NCBI GenBank assembly: GCA_963575745.1
Contig: CAUYUJ010017638.1
Span: 170,001 to 234,000, forward strand
Reading direction: 5' to 3'
Length of the DNA stretch: 64,000 nucleotides
From: Prorocentrum cordatum
Lineage: Eukaryota > Sar > Dinophyceae > Prorocentrales > Prorocentraceae
The notes beneath the pieces are model-generated. The model had not been told where the DNA came from. It saw only the letters and a program-made list of their open reading frames with translations, and ran no database searches. Positions 11,561-22,830 of the stretch are shown piece by piece; positions within the stretch are counted from its first letter, which is position 1; every line of letters begins with the position of its first letter. Made by a program: the position numbers and the translations under genes.

Positions 11561-11629
11561 ATTTTCCATGCCTTGCGTATTTCCTTTCCCCTGCCTTCTT
11601 TTCGACTCCTCGCCCCCTCCCCGGCCAAG

Positions 11630-11727
11630 GACCAGCTGCGCAGCCTGTCCTGGGGCTCCCACCTGGTGGTGGCCACGCCCGGGCGGCTGCTGGACATGAT
11701 CGGGAGAGGGGACGTGTCCTTGGAGAG
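11630..11727 (+). CDS. DEAD-box RNA helicase, exon (motif Ib)
   Basis: The exon reads DQLRSLSWGSHL then VATPGRLLDMIGRGDVSLE. ATPGRL-D is the motif Ib signature of DEAD-box RNA helicases, and the Q..L..G..hhVATPGRL spacing is canonical. The codons are strongly GC3. The acceptor is CCGGCCAAG|GACCAG; the likely donor is GGAGAG|GCCCCC (a GC donor), after which a GGA/GAG-rich intron begins. The next expected piece (I/V-x-x-LVLDEAD) was not found in the window, so the following intron is also long or the gene is broken. It pairs with the exon at 1288. Confidence 0.8.
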
Positions 11728-11739
11728 GCCCCCCATCAG

Positions 11740-12960
11740 GGACGGGCTCTCGTGGGAGGAGAAGGAGGGGCAGCAGGAGGAGGGGGAGCAGGAGAAGGAG
11801 GAGGACGAGGAGGAGAGGGAGGGGACGTGGGAGAAGGAAGAGGAAGAGGGAAGGGGAGGAAGGGATGAGGAAGGGAGGTATGAGGAGGAACACGAGGAGA
11901 AGGAAGTGGGTGAGGAACAAGGTGGATGAGGCGAAGGAGAAAGATGAGTTTGCTCTTAAGCTCAGGATCGGCTGCGAACTCATCAGTCTTCTATTCCGAG
12001 TTCCGAGGAGGAGGAGGAAGGAGGAATTCAAGATGAGGACGACGACGAGGGAGATGCAGATGCGGAGGGGGATGGGGATCGGGAGGGAATGGAGGAAGGG
12101 AGGAGCTGGGGAGGGAGGGACGAACAGAGTGGGGGAAAAGGAGGATGAGGAGCGAGGGAGCGAAGGAAGGAGGGATGGAGGAGGCATGAGGGAGGACGAG
12201 GGGAGGGGGGACAAAGAAGAGAGGAAGGAGGGAGGGAGGGAGGCATGAGGAAGGATGGAGGGAGGATGGGGAGAGAGGAGTCATGAGAGGCGGGGAGAGG
12301 ATTGAGAGAGGGGGATTCTGGAGATGCCCCTGCCAGGGGGCTGGCGACTGCGCCATCGAATCCACACGGGCTGTCGGACTCTGGAGATCGACCAGCTGCA
12401 GGGAGCCACCTACCCCCGAGTCCCCTCTCCTCGCGTGGCCGACGGACTGTTGCAATGGGAGGCGCTGAGCCCCGCCAGCTGCAGTGATGATGCAACGAAC
12501 GTGAGACGCCATTTCTCTCAGCGCGCGTGCTCTGACAGGGGTTCACCGAGCACAGGCAGCGCGCAACGCAAGGACGCGCGCCTTCTCTGGGGTACCCCAG
12601 TGTCCTCGCCCCTTGCGGCCTGCCCTCTGCCGTTTCCACTGGCCAGCCTCTCAGGGTTCCCTTTGGGCGGGCGCCGTCCCTCGGCTGCGCGGCGGGGCGC
12701 TCCCCTGGGGGGCGGTGCTGAGGACGCGGGCTACAAGAGGGTACCCTCGGCCGTCCTTCAGCGCGTCGCCCTCGTCTTCGCCCGTGGCTCAATTTGCGGG
12801 CGGGCGTGGCCCGAAAGACGTTGGCCAGGCAGGGCTCCTTTGGCCGTCCTTGGGCGCGCCGCCGCTGCCCTCGGTCGCGTTCTTCCTTCGCGGGCGGGCG
12901 TCGCCTGAAGGACGTGGGTCACTTGTGCGGGCGCGCTAAACAGGGGAAGCGTGTGGAGCA
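11740..12960. other. Purine-rich low complexity; no further exon recognised
   Basis: GGA/GAG repeats to about 12310, then GC-rich sequence. A moderately GC3-biased frame at about 12324-12480 (plus) was considered, but it lacks a recognisable motif and convincing borders. The DEAD motif expected next in the helicase is absent. Confidence 0.45.
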
Positions 12961-12964
12961 TGAT

Positions 12965-13230
12965 TGCACCAACTCATGTTGAGTCCCAGAACGCAGGTGA
13001 CGCAACTGGTTTCTCTCAGCCAGTTTTCGGACGACTCACCCGTTGGTGGGTCACCTGTGCGCTGCGTGCCGCACAGGGGAAGCACATGGAACACGAACGC
13101 GCCAAGTCATGCTGAGGCCCATCATGCAAGTAAATCAATTGTCGTTGTTTTGCAGCCCGTTTCGGGTGATCAACCCGCTGTTGGGTTACCTGTGTGCTGC
13201 GCTACACCGGGGAAGCACACACATGTATGT
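12965..13230. repeat. Hairpin minisatellite, locus 1 (two to three units)
   Basis: Units of about 130 bp containing the inverted repeat GGTGACCCACC..GGTGGGTCACC (here GACTCACCCGTTGGTGGGTCACC at about 13028 and a weaker version at about 13165), with companion phrases such as CATGCAAGTAAATCAATTG and CAGGGGAAGC. It is the same family as 35151 and 36340-37385. Confidence 0.75.
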
Positions 13231-13318
13231 ATGTATGTATGTATGTATGTATGTATATATATATACTAGAACCACGCGCGCGCTTCGCGCGCGCTTAGGT
13301 TCTGGCTAGGATCGTCAC
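13222..13318. repeat. GTAT/TA microsatellite plus GC palindrome
   Basis: (ATGT)n passing into (TA)n, then a long hairpin: AGAACC, CGCGCGCGC, loop TTCG, CGCGCGCGC, GGTTCT. A matching inverted arrangement next to the same hairpin minisatellite is found at 34945-35068. Confidence 0.75.
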
Positions 13319-13654
13319 CGTCGTCATCATGAACATCACCATCGCCATCATTCCCCCCGCCAGGGCTAATGTACATCGTTTCTGGATGCTTCTGGCCGGA
13401 ATGCGAAAGGAGTTTCTGTAGTTAGAGTCTCTGGGGGAAGTCGCGGGGCCCCTCAGGATACTCACGGATGCCTCTGATAATCCCCCAGCATGCCCCACGA
13501 GATGGCCAGAGGGTGTCCGAACAGAACCCGAGGACGGCGACGACGGCGGCGATGAAGACGACGGCGATCGCGGCGACGAAGGTAGCGGCGGTTGCCATGG
13601 GTTGTGCGCGGGCCCTGGACCTCTCGACGACTTCCTGGGGATGTTTTTTTTTTT

Positions 13655-13815
13655 TCATCCTGAGTCGTTTTCTGACGGTCCCGGGACCCTGCGAGGGGCC
13701 CCGGAGGCCGAAAATTGACCGAAACCGCCGTCGTGATTTTTCCAAGACGTCGGAGGTCCAGGTCGTGCTTCCCGCCTCCCCAGACCTCCGACGTCGTAAT
13801 TTTTGCGACCTCGGG
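13655..13815 (+). repeat. Dispersed palindrome-core element, copy 1
   Basis: Starts near TGAGTCGTTTTCTGACGGTCC, has the core GGGGCCCCGGAGGCCGAAAA, and ends CGTCGTGATTTTT...GACGTCGGAGGTC. The last part is followed by its own inverse (GACCTCCGACGTCGTAATTTTT) at 13783-13805. It is one of at least six related copies in this window (18.62, 49.54, 50.78, 53.40, 61.36 and 62.44 kb). Confidence 0.65.
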
Positions 13816-13994
13816 CCCAGGAATCGATTGGGAAAACGCACATGGGAAGGCAAAAAATGATGGACCCATCATTTCGTACCTGTGCCTTGATCAGTGGGAC
13901 GGGCTTCGCACCGCCGCACATCACAAGACACGCTCGAGCGGATCCAGCCGTGGCGACGTCGGGGACTGCAGAAGGTCGCAAGGACACGGAATCT

Positions 13995-14074
13995 GAAAGG
14001 AAGAGAGAGAAAGGAAGAGAGAGAGAGAGAGAGAGAAAGAGAGGGAGAGAGAGACAGACAGACAGAGAGCGAAG

Positions 14075-14106
<32 letters not shown>

Positions 14107-14175
14107 GATGGAGAGAGAGAGAGAGAGAGAGACAAAGAGAGAGAGAGAGAGGCAGAGAGAGGAAATGGAGAGGAG
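13995..14175. repeat. (GA)n microsatellite
   Basis: About 170 bp of GA with occasional GAC, GGA and CAGA interruptions. Frames through it are Arg/Glu or Ser/Leu repeats. Confidence 0.9.
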
Positions 14176-14259
14176 GTGAGCTTGAGTCAACGAAAGTCGC
14201 AGGGAAGGGGGCAGGGGGAAGAAGGCCAGAGAGCGCTGAAGGATCCAAATACTGGAACC

Positions 14260-15004
14260 CTCTTGGGATTTTTTGGGGGGCCTCGTCCGGCCGCTCGCCT
14301 GGGAGTTTGACATAGCTTCTCGGGAGCCTCTGAACCTGTCGGGGGCCTCCTGGAAGCAGGTCCGAAGCATTTTGGGGGCCGATTTGGGGCTTCTCGGGGC
14401 CTCCTTTGGGCCTCTTGGGGGTCTCCTAGGGCCTCTTGATGGGCCTCCTTGGGGCCTGCTGGCGGCCTCTTGGGGCGGAAGGCTCGAGCTTGCGGTTCGT
14501 GGTCCCCCTCTGGGCCCCCTCTTGGGCCCGTCTTGGGGCCCTCTTGGGCCATCTTGGGCGCCTCTTGGGCCGTTTTGGGGCCCTCTTGGGCTGTCCTGGG
14601 GCACTCTTGGGAGCTTCTTGGGCCGTCTTGGGGCGGTCTTGGGCGCCTCTTGGGCCGTCCTGTAATGTCGGAAAGCCCAAAAGGCAACTTTGTGAAAAAT
14701 GTACGTTTTACGAAGGGAATGGGCAAATTTTTGCGTCTAGGGGCCCTCTTGGGACGCATGTTGGAGGCTTCTTGGGGCGTCTTGGGGGGCGTCCTTGGAC
14801 GTCTGGAGGCCATCTTCAGCATCTCGGAGCCCTCTTGGAGGCCTCTTGGAAGTTTCTTGGGCCGTCTTGGGCGTTTCTGGGGCCGTCTTGTCTGACCGGG
14901 GAGGCCTCCGGCAAGCCCCGACGAGCCTCCGGGGCCCCCGGGGTGCACATTTGTGGTCGAGGTCCCGGCCCCGGGCCCCCGGACCCGGTGCGCCGTTATA
15001 TGTA

Positions 15005-15055
<51 letters not shown>

Positions 15056-15390
15056 CGTGCTCGAGGCCCGGGGGCCTGGGACCGCGACCTCGACAGGGCA
15101 TGGGGGGACAGGGCGTCGTTTTCTTTGTGTTTTTACGGGGTTTTGGCGATCCGGGGCCAACAGGGCCCCCCAGAGGCTGCAGACGCCTTTCAAGACGACT
15201 CCCATCATGCCAAGAAAGCCCCCGAAGGCCCCGAAGACGCCCCAAGAGGCACCCCGAGGGAGGCCCAATAAGGACAAGGGGAACTGAAATTTTGGGCGTG
15301 TTTGCCTTTTCCGCGTCCACTGCATCCAAGACGGCCCAAGAGGCACCCAAGAGGCCCATGCGCTCCACGCGGATGTCTTGCATCTGCGCT
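14260..15390. repeat. GGCCTCTTGGG-type array, block 2, interrupted by (TA)n
   Basis: Degenerate GGCCTCTTGGG units from 14260 to 14930 and the opposite-strand type (CCAAGAGGC) from 15220 to 15360. A conserved insert near 14693-14740 (ATGTACGTTTTACGAAGGG and neighbours) matches, in reverse complement, the inserts at about 24240 and 24640. A (TA)n lies at 14998-15052 in the middle, flanked by mirror-like GGCCCGGGGCC text. Confidence 0.7.
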
Positions 15391-15601
15391 GCCCCCCCCC
15401 CCAGCGGCGCCGTCCGGCGCGCCAGCGCAGATCCAAGAGATCCGCGTGGAACGTCGATAATTTGTGTTTACGCAGTGCCCCCTGCCCCTCGGAGGGCCGC
15501 AAGGACGGAGCTTCAAGCTCGGAGGCCAGCTGGGGCAGTATTTGCATCCCTCCTTGCCTGGTGGGTGGAGGAGGAGGAGGACGGAGAGGAGGAGGAGGAG
15601 G

Positions 15602-15701
15602 NNNNNNNNNNNNNNNNNNNNNNNNNNNNNNNNNNNNNNNNNNNNNNNNNNNNNNNNNNNNNNNNNNNNNNNNNNNNNNNNNNNNNNNNNNNNNNNNNNN
15701 N
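15602..15701. other. Assembly gap (100 N)
   Basis: Exactly 100 N within a GGA-rich tract, a conventional scaffold gap of unknown true size. Confidence 0.99.
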
Positions 15702-15711
15702 GGATCGCGCC

Positions 15712-15865
15712 GCATGCATCGCCGATGCGGCTCGATGTGGAGCCCGATTTGCTTCATGTCGACGTCGCCGATGCATCGCCGACGTCGACGATGTATCGCC
15801 GGTGCATCGCCGATGCATCGCCGATGCATCGCCGATGCATCGCCGATGTATCGGCGATGCGGCGC
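15712..15865. repeat. CGATGCATCGC tandem repeats
   Basis: Short palindromic units (GCATCGCCGATGCATCGCC...) repeated about ten times, followed by GGA repeats to about 15955. Confidence 0.85.
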
Positions 15866-15959
15866 GATTCTCCGACCCTATCTACTCCGACCCCATCTAG
15901 GAGGCCTCTAGAGGAGGAGGAGGAGGAGGAGCAGGAGGAGGAGGAGGAGGAGGACCCTC

Positions 15960-17220
15960 TTCCCCTCCAACTTATTGTGGTGGTGGTGGTGGAGAACAGG
16001 CTCACCAACCCAGGCCCCAACCCTTCACCCTTCGAGGAGGAGAACGACTACAAGATTGATTTGCCTCAGAATTGCATTCCGATGGCTGACCGAGCGCGTT
16101 CCATTGCTCGCAAAGTGCCTACTTGCAAACGTCCGAAAAACAGATGTCTGCTTCGCTGCAAATTATCGTGGATTCCCCGCGCCAGATCCAGGTCGTTTGC
16201 GAGTAGAGACTTTGCGAGTAGGGGAACGCGCTCGTCTAATGGCTGTGGGTTCCCGCGACCCTCGTCCGACGACATGAAGGCGTGAATACATGCATGTCTC
16301 GTCTGAGGGGGCCCTGGCCCGAGGTGGGGCTCGACGACCTGAAGGCATGACGACATGAAGATCAGGTCGTCGGCCCGACGACATGAAGACATGACGCGAG
16401 GATCGGGTCGTCGCCCCGTCGACATGAAGGCATGGAGACGCGGAGATCAGGTCGTCGGACCGACGACATGAAGACATAAGACGCGAAGATCAGGTCGTCG
16501 GGACGACGACATAAAGGCATGAAGACACGCAGTCTTAAAGTCTTTAGGCTTTCAGGCATGAAGGCATGAATGCCGCAAAGTCTTCACGTCTTCAGGTCGT
16601 CAGGCCGATATCCCACGACCTCATGCTTGAGGGGATCCGGCTTCATGCCTTCATGTCTTCAGGTCGTCAGGCCCTCTCCTCCGCCGCCTCCTTCAGCTCC
16701 CCTCCTGGTCCTGCTCTCCTGCTTTCCTCTTCATCTACCCGCCCCCTCATTGGGCCCCTCATCACCTTCTCATCGTCCTCCTCTTATTCCCTGTTCTCGT
16801 CCTCATCGTCGTCGTCCTCCCCCTCCCCCGTCTCTCCCGTCACTCCCCCCCTCATATTGCTCCTCCCCCTAGTTCTTCTCGTTGTCTTCCTGGCGCTAAA
16901 CCCCGGTGGCCGTCAAACCAGACGGCGAGGGAACGGAGGAGGAGGAAGAGGAGAAGCAGGAGGTGGCCTGTGTTTGAGAGAGAGGGAGGGAGGAAGACCA
17001 GGAGGAGGGGCACAAGGAATGAGTAGGAAGAGGGGCGAGGAGGAGAAGTGGAGGCGCACTAGGAGTAGTGGGGAGGAGATTGAGGAGGAGGAGGTGGGAC
17101 GAGGAGGGAATAGTGATTTGTTTTCGGATGCCCACTCGGTGCGGAGAACTACAAGGAGGCTCTGACTTCCCCGTCACGTGTCCCCCTGGAGTCCTCGAGC
17201 CTGCGACTCTCGAGTCGCCG
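15960..17220. repeat. GTCGTCGG/CATGAAG repeat and low complexity
   Basis: From about 16265 to 16690 a degenerate repeat of roughly 45 bp recurs (GACATGAAGACATGA with AGGTCGTCGGxCCGACGAC, itself an inverted repeat). Flanks are CCT- or GGA-rich. No gene seen. Confidence 0.6.
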
Positions 17221-17224
17221 ATCC

Positions 17225-17365
17225 TCCGATATCTCGAGGCATCGATGCGGATGAAGGGATCGAGGATCGAGGATCGAAAGATCGAAAGATCGAAGGATCG
17301 AGGATCGAAAATCGAAGATCGAAGGATCGAAGGATTTAAGGATCGAGGATCGAAGATCGGAGCTT
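17225..17365. repeat. (GATCGAAG)n-like repeat
   Basis: GGATCGAGGATCGAAAGATCGA-type repeats of 7-8 bp, about 130 bp long. Confidence 0.85.
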
Positions 17366-17369
17366 CTGA

Positions 17370-18150
17370 GGCTTCGTTGCCCCCTCTGCGGTCCACCCAG
17401 CCCGCCCCCAACCTTGGCAGTGCCCCTGACGCGTTTGGCCCGCAGCCCGTTTGTCTCGAGCGGTTTGGGCCGACGGCACTTGCTCAGCAAGAAACTGCCT
17501 TGAGCTCCCGTGGACCTTGTGGCTTGGCAGCGCCCCCACAAGAGGGACTGGCGCCAGCGGCTTGGGCTCCTGAAAGGGCGGCGGGCCTTCCAGGAATTCC
17601 AGGAAGGCAGCCCTGCGTTCAAGAAGCCTTCCTAGAGCCCCCCTTCCTTTCACTTCCAGGAATTCCAGGAAGGCAGCCCGGCGTCCAGGAAGGCAGCCCG
17701 GCGTTCAAGAATTCCAGGGCGCTTCTCAGAACCTGGCGCTCAAGAAGCCTTCTTGTTGCAAGCCTTTTTGCCTTCCAAGACGCCCCGCCCGCCTTCTCAG
17801 GAGGCCGCCCCCCTTGCGCCACCAACTACCAGTGTAGGCCCATGCCAAGAAACACCCTCCTCCTCCTCCTCCTACTCCTCCTTCCTCCTCCTGCTTGCCT
17901 CCACGGTGCCCTGGGTTTCTTGGGTTTCGATGCTGTTGCTACGGAAAGCGTGACGCAGGGCTGGATCTAAGCGGTGTTTTTTTGTGATTTCGTGGGCCAT
18001 TTTCGTTTCGACTTCGTTTTGCGGTGAAGGCGGATTCGAGACAAAAGCGAGGGAAAACGAAAACAAAATGAAAACGAAAAACACCGTTCAGGTTCAGCCC
18101 TGGCGTGACGTTCCCACTCCAAACGTCCATGGACGTTCTGGTGTTTCTGG
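17370..18150. other. No gene seen; CCAGGAAGGCAG repeats
   Basis: Around 17590-17720 the phrase AATTCCAGGAAGGCAGCCC is repeated. Otherwise unremarkable. Confidence 0.45.
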
Positions 18151-18184
18151 GTTTTGCTTCTTGTGGAAGGTGTCTTGTGGACTG

Positions 18185-18366
18185 GCCTCCACTGCAGTGG
18201 GCGCGGCCAAGTGGCGGCGCAGCACGGCTGGCGAAGCTGCTCGCACGGAAGCCCTCGCGGGGTCGGAGAGGATCACCTTCGCGGACACGTCCTGGGGCAG
18301 CCCAGGCGCGCGGAGTGCCCGCAGGCCGCCTGACAGCGCCGCGACGGCCGCCGGGGATCCACTCTG
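18185..18366 (-). CDS. Possible exon, minus strand, unknown protein
   Basis: On the minus strand an uninterrupted frame reads GSPAAVAALSGGLRALRAPG and on through DVSAKVILSDPARASVRAAS to PTAVE, with a strong preference for G or C at third positions. It follows ...GGCGCAG (acceptor-like) and ends before GTGGAG|GCCAGT (GC donor-like). No family recognised. The plus strand is also open here, so the call is tentative. Confidence 0.3.
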
Positions 18367-18458
18367 CGCCGGTGCGCGTTGAGTGTGGCGCGGCGGGGAC
18401 GGATCATCGGGTCGCCGGCGCATCGGGCGGCCCGGCGGCCAAGGTCCTTGTTGCAGTT

Positions 18459-18730
18459 CCCCAGATTTCATGGCGCCTCTTCTTACTTCAATACGTCCCC
18501 GGCCCCCCCCCCCTGGGCCGCACCTTGGACGCCCCCCCTGAGATCCGATGTCGTGGTTTTTTCCCATATGAGGTCCCCAGAAGTCTCGACCCATTCCCCA
18601 GGACCGGTTGTTCATCCTGAGTCGTTTTTGAACGGTTCCGAGGTCCAGTAAGGGCCCCTGGAGGCCGAGAATTGCGAAAAACCTCCGTCGTGATTTTTGT
18701 CAATGCGTTGGATCTCTGGGCCCGAGCTGC
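18459..18730 (+). repeat. Composite dispersed repeat (two families)
   Basis: The first part (18459-18540) shares CCCCAGAT(T/C)TCATGGCGCC, a TACGTCCC segment and a terminal CTTGGACGCCCCCC with 27747-27853. The second part (from TGAGTCGTTTTTGAACGG at 18619 to GATCTCTGGGCCC) is copy 2 of the palindrome-core family (core GGGCCCCTGGAGGCCGAGAA). Confidence 0.6.
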
Positions 18731-18926
18731 CGAGCTTCCCGCTCCCGTTGTCTCAACTCGTCCTTCTCCGGCGGATGAGCAGCCGCGCTCCCGCGGGTCG
18801 CGTCGCAGTGTTCCCCCATTCACCCATTCGCCTGGGCGCGCAGTGCCCTCCCGTCGCCTTTTGGTCCTCTCGTGCAACGCCTCCGTGCCAATCTTGGCAA
18901 AGGTTTGGATGTTCCAGCCCACTTTT

Positions 18927-19082
18927 AAGTCGGGCCTGTCCCCGTACAGGAGGCATAGTAAGAAAATAATCAAAAACATAAGTCGGGGGAAAGTTGTTTT
19001 ATTTGTTGATAATGATTTGTTGTGAATATGTTTTAATGTTTCATGCAAAAACCCCGCCTGTAGGGGGGCATGCCCGACCTGA
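18927..19082. mobile_element. MITE-like element, copy 2 (TIR AGTCGGGCCTGTCCC)
   Basis: Left TIR AAGTCGGGCCTGTCCCC..ACAGG, right TIR CCTGTAGGGGGGCATGCCCGACCT, AT-rich middle of about 100 bp. The same TIR as 2150-2305 but a different interior. The flanks resemble each other over about 20 bp (GGATGTTCCAGCCCACTTTT versus GGATGCTCTAGCCTATTTTA), which may be an old target duplication. Confidence 0.65.
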
Positions 19083-19084
19083 CG

Positions 19085-20560
19085 TTGGGATGCTCTAGCC
19101 TATTTTAGCCTTGAGCACCAGAAGTATTCTCGAGCACCAGGAAATTACCGAAGCTCGAGGGTTTCCCCGTGTGGGGCCCTGGGAGGCGATACTCGTGCGA
19201 CAGTGTGTCGATATTCTTCGGAGTGCTCAAAACTACTTCTGGGATGTGGTCCTTTAGCACGACGATAACAACATGAGGCAAGAGGCAATGTGCAAATTTT
19301 CTGATCTCCGGCTCGAGCCGGGAAAGGTTTAGTTTTGCATAGCAATTGCGCTGTGCATGATTTTCGGTGAGGCCCAAACAGCGAGCTCTTGCCCTGGATG
19401 TGCAAGGTATGTGTCGCACGCGACGTGGTTCAAACTATCGCGCTGCACGCATTTCTTTGCAAGTAATTCGTCGTGGGCCAAGCTATGTGGCACATCCCTT
19501 CGCTCAGGAGGGTGTTCGCAGACCTATTGTGCGACCTTTTGTCCAGATCCATTGGCATGCGTTTTTTTTAAAGCCCCGCAGTGTGTTCACCAATCGCAAT
19601 CGCAAGGAGAGGCTTTCACAGGAGTATATTTGTTTGCCGGGGGAGACTCGGGCCTCTTTGCATAGGGCAGTGGCCGCCGTATGCGTCTGAATTTCTAGAT
19701 GCCTTGGTGGTGCTTATGCCGATGATAAGGGGGGCCGCATGGAATATGATGAAGAGGGCCATGTTGAGGTGAGTATGCAGGAGCATGGGCAATACAGTCG
19801 GTCTGGTGATGAGTACGCTGCCGATGATGTTGATGTTGATGGTGATGGTGATGGTGATGGTGATGATGGTGATGGTGACCAAGATATAGATGAAGATGCA
19901 GATGAAGGATGGAAGAGCGATGAAAACAAGAGAGGAGGGACGGGTAACGGAGAAATGGGGGATGAGGGAGGGGGATAATGAGGGACAGACGAGTGACGAA
20001 GGGGGAGAGATGAATAATTTCAGGGTCAGAACGGGGAGGTGCGGGAAGAGAGCGGGTGTGCATGAATCAGCCGGTCGAACCGACTGGACAGGCGGTTAAA
20101 TTTGCTCTTTGCGTCGTCAGCCGCGGTCCCCCAATTCTCATCCTGCTCCTCCTGCCCCCGCTCCGAGGGTCAGAAGACTCTTGACCCTGCGGCTGGCGCA
20201 GCTGCGACTCTGCGAGGCGTTAGCTTGTCTCTGTGTGGTGGTCTCCCCCTCTCCTGGGGGCCCGCCTCCACCCGCGGGCGGTCCTGGAGGGACCTCGCCC
20301 AGAGGAGTCTCGCTCGAGATGCCATTTCCCATCATACCTCTGGCGGTGTGCCTTCACCCTCGACAAGGCTGGCGAGTTCGCGCCGAACCAATTCTCCGGA
20401 GATGCGACTGCGGAGCTGCTCCGAGGAAGCCCAGAAAAGGGGAAGCACAGACACCTTCGGCTGCGACGCACAGATCGGGCTCAGGGGAATCTGAGTTCGG
20501 CTATGTCGTCAAGTAGTCGGCGTCGCCCGAGCATACTAATACTGTGTGTGCGTCGCCCCT
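19085..20560. other. No gene recognised; GAT-rich patch
   Basis: A lower-GC stretch with short frames, and a (GGTGAT)n-like patch at about 19830-19880. Frames at 19357-19690 and 20109-20516 have no recognisable domain. Confidence 0.4.
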
Positions 20561-21560
20561 CGGGGGCGCCGCGCGCACCAGGGGGCCCCCGGGGGCCGAG
20601 GGCTGGAGCCTCGACCGCAAATGCGGGTCCCGGGGCCCGGGCCCGCCTCTGGAAGGCCTAAAATCGCCCCGGGGAGCCCTCAGACAGCAATCCCAGCGGC
20701 CCCAGACGGTCTCGAGATACTCTTAGAAGGCCCTTGTCTGGGGCTCCTCCTGGGCAACTTTCGTGCTCTCTAGGGCCGTCTTGGGGCTCCTTTGGGGGCC
20801 TCTTCGGCGGTCTCCGGGCGGTCTTGGGGGCGTCTTCGGCCGTCTTCGAGCGTTGGAAGCTCGAGAACGCGAGACAGCGGAAAACATTGAACAACAAAAA
20901 TGAAAATCAAGGGTTTGGGCCTCATCGGGCTCTCTCGGGACGCCTCACGGAGCTCTCTTGAAGCCTCTTGGAGGCCTCTTGGGCTGTGAACTTGCCGTCT
21001 CCAGCCCATACTGGGCCACGTTGGTTCTATCTGGGCTGTCTTGGAGGGGCTTGTCGAAGTCCTCTGGGAGCGCCTTGGAGCTTTCTGGAGCAGTCTGGGG
21101 GCTCCGGTGCTCTGGGAGCGGTCTCGGAAGCCCCAGTCCTCCGATGCGCTCGCTGTCGGGGCCCGGCCCCGGGGCCTCTTGGGGCCTCTTGGTGGCTCCG
21201 TGGGGGCCTCTTGGGGGCATCTTGGGGCGAAGAGCTTGACATTTCAGTTCGCGTTCCCTCTCTTGGGCCCCTCTTGGGGCCTTCTTGGGGCCATCTTGCG
21301 CCGTTTTGGGTGACTCTTTGGCCGTCTCGGGGCTCTCTTGGAGCCTCTTCTGGGCTCTTGGGGGCCTCTTGGGGCCTCTTGGGGACTTCCTGGGGGCCTC
21401 TTGGGGCCTCTTGGGGGCATCTTGGGGGCATCTTGGGGCGGATAGCTTGACTTCTCAGTTCGCGTTCCCCCTCTTGGGCCTTTCTTGGGGTCTTCTTGGG
21501 ACCCTCTTGCGCCGTTTTGGACGGCTCTGGGGCCGTCTCGGGGTTCCCTTGGGCGTTTTT
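20560..21560. repeat. GGCCTCTTGGG-type array, block 3
   Basis: Degenerate GGCCTCTTGGGG units on the plus strand from about 20750 to 21550. Two to three higher-order units of about 210 bp can be seen at 21200-21530, each starting GAGCTTGAC/ATAGCTTGAC followed by TTC(T)CAGTTCGCGTTCCC. A GC-rich leader (20570-20660) resembles text near 14950. Confidence 0.7.
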
Positions 21561-21564
21561 TTTT

Positions 21565-22680
21565 TCTTGTTTTTTCTTCCAGATCGAGCGCCTTGTCAGA
21601 ATGTTCCCCTGGCTTCACCCAAAACTAAATTGCGCGGGGGCCTTGACCTGCACCTCGGCATGGCGCAACGGCACAACGTGCAAAACTGCGCGAGCTCTTA
21701 CCGCTCCACGCATCTTGCTGCCTAGGGAAGGTGGGAGGTGGCCGAAACACACGGCGGCGCCATCCATCGACCTCTTCTCCCGAGGGGAGGCCTTTGGGAA
21801 TTGGATGCGGCGGGCGGGACGGGCAGGTGCTTGCCCCAGGCGCGGGAGGCTTGCGCCTACCCTCCTCCTCCCTCGCGCCTGCAGTCGCTCCTCCTCCTCC
21901 TCCACCTCCTCCTCACGATGAGACTCCCCCTAACCAAGAGAGAGGCGGCGCACTGCGCGCAGGCAGGCGGGTCCGCCTGCGGCAATGAGGAAAAATGTAG
22001 CAGAGAAAGGCTCAGAATTCGGAAGGGTACAGCGAACGAACGCAGCAAGGGTACAATGAAGCAAAATGGGCGCTTCGGCATCACGCAACCTCAAGGCCAC
22101 CTTGGGCCAGACAGCGCGGAACGCCAACCTCAAAGAAAGTCTTCGAAACTAGCCCAAGTACTGGCAGATGCCTGCCGAGACTGCCGCAGAGAACACTCTC
22201 ACTAGCCATAAGCATACAATAGTGAAGACAGCAGCAGCGGGACAAAATGATTTCATAAGGGCTTCACAGAGGCGCTTAACCCTGTCGCGGACCATGATGC
22301 TTGAGATTGCAAGCTCTTGCGTAACGACCGCAGGCCAGATACTTACAGGTGAAGCACGTCGCTCCCCCGAGCGGTAGCTGGTGGGGGTCCGCTACACTGC
22401 CTGTTCCTTGCAGCATGAAAAAACGTGGCAACTGTTCTGAGTGAGTGAGACTACTGCATGAGAAGCGCATTCAATTCAAGTAGTCGCGTGGCTGTCTGTT
22501 GCCAAGCACCGGGCAAGCCAAGGGCAAGGCTTCTCGAGGAGGTCACCAATCGAGCAACAAAAACTCCGGTCGCGAATGCCATTTCGCGAATGTCGGATCC
22601 CGAACTAGTGGCCTAGAGGAAGCGCGGCCGTCCAGGATGCAGATGAGCACTTGAACGGACGGCATCCGAGCGATGGCATT
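21565..22680. other. No gene recognised
   Basis: Mixed sequence with CTC-rich patches; no motif, splice-consistent exon or repeat stands out. Confidence 0.4.
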
Positions 22681-22689
22681 CACACACAC

Positions 22690-22699
22690 GTGCAAGTGT

Positions 22700-22742
<43 letters not shown>

Positions 22743-22830
22743 GGGTTCTCTTGGGCGGTTTTGGGGCCCTCTTGGGGGTCCCTTGAGGCGTCTTAGCGGT
22801 TTTGGGAGCCCGTCAAGCCCAGAGGCCCCA
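22690..22830. repeat. (TG)n microsatellite and short GGCCTCTTGG block
   Basis: (GT)n at about 22694-22738, then about 80 bp of the GGCCCTCTTGGG family. Confidence 0.85.

Larger units (their letters stand above)
1366..11629 (+). other. Putative 10.3-kb GA-AG intron of the helicase gene
   Basis: Inferred from the two helicase exons that border it. It begins GAGCGG and ends TCCCCGGCCAAG after a pyrimidine-rich stretch (CTTTTCGACTCCTCGCCCCCTC). It contains a MITE-like element, a decayed LINE, GGCCTCTTGG arrays, a 42-bp satellite and a CT microsatellite, but no exon that I could recognise. An alternative is two separate helicase fragments. Confidence 0.5.
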
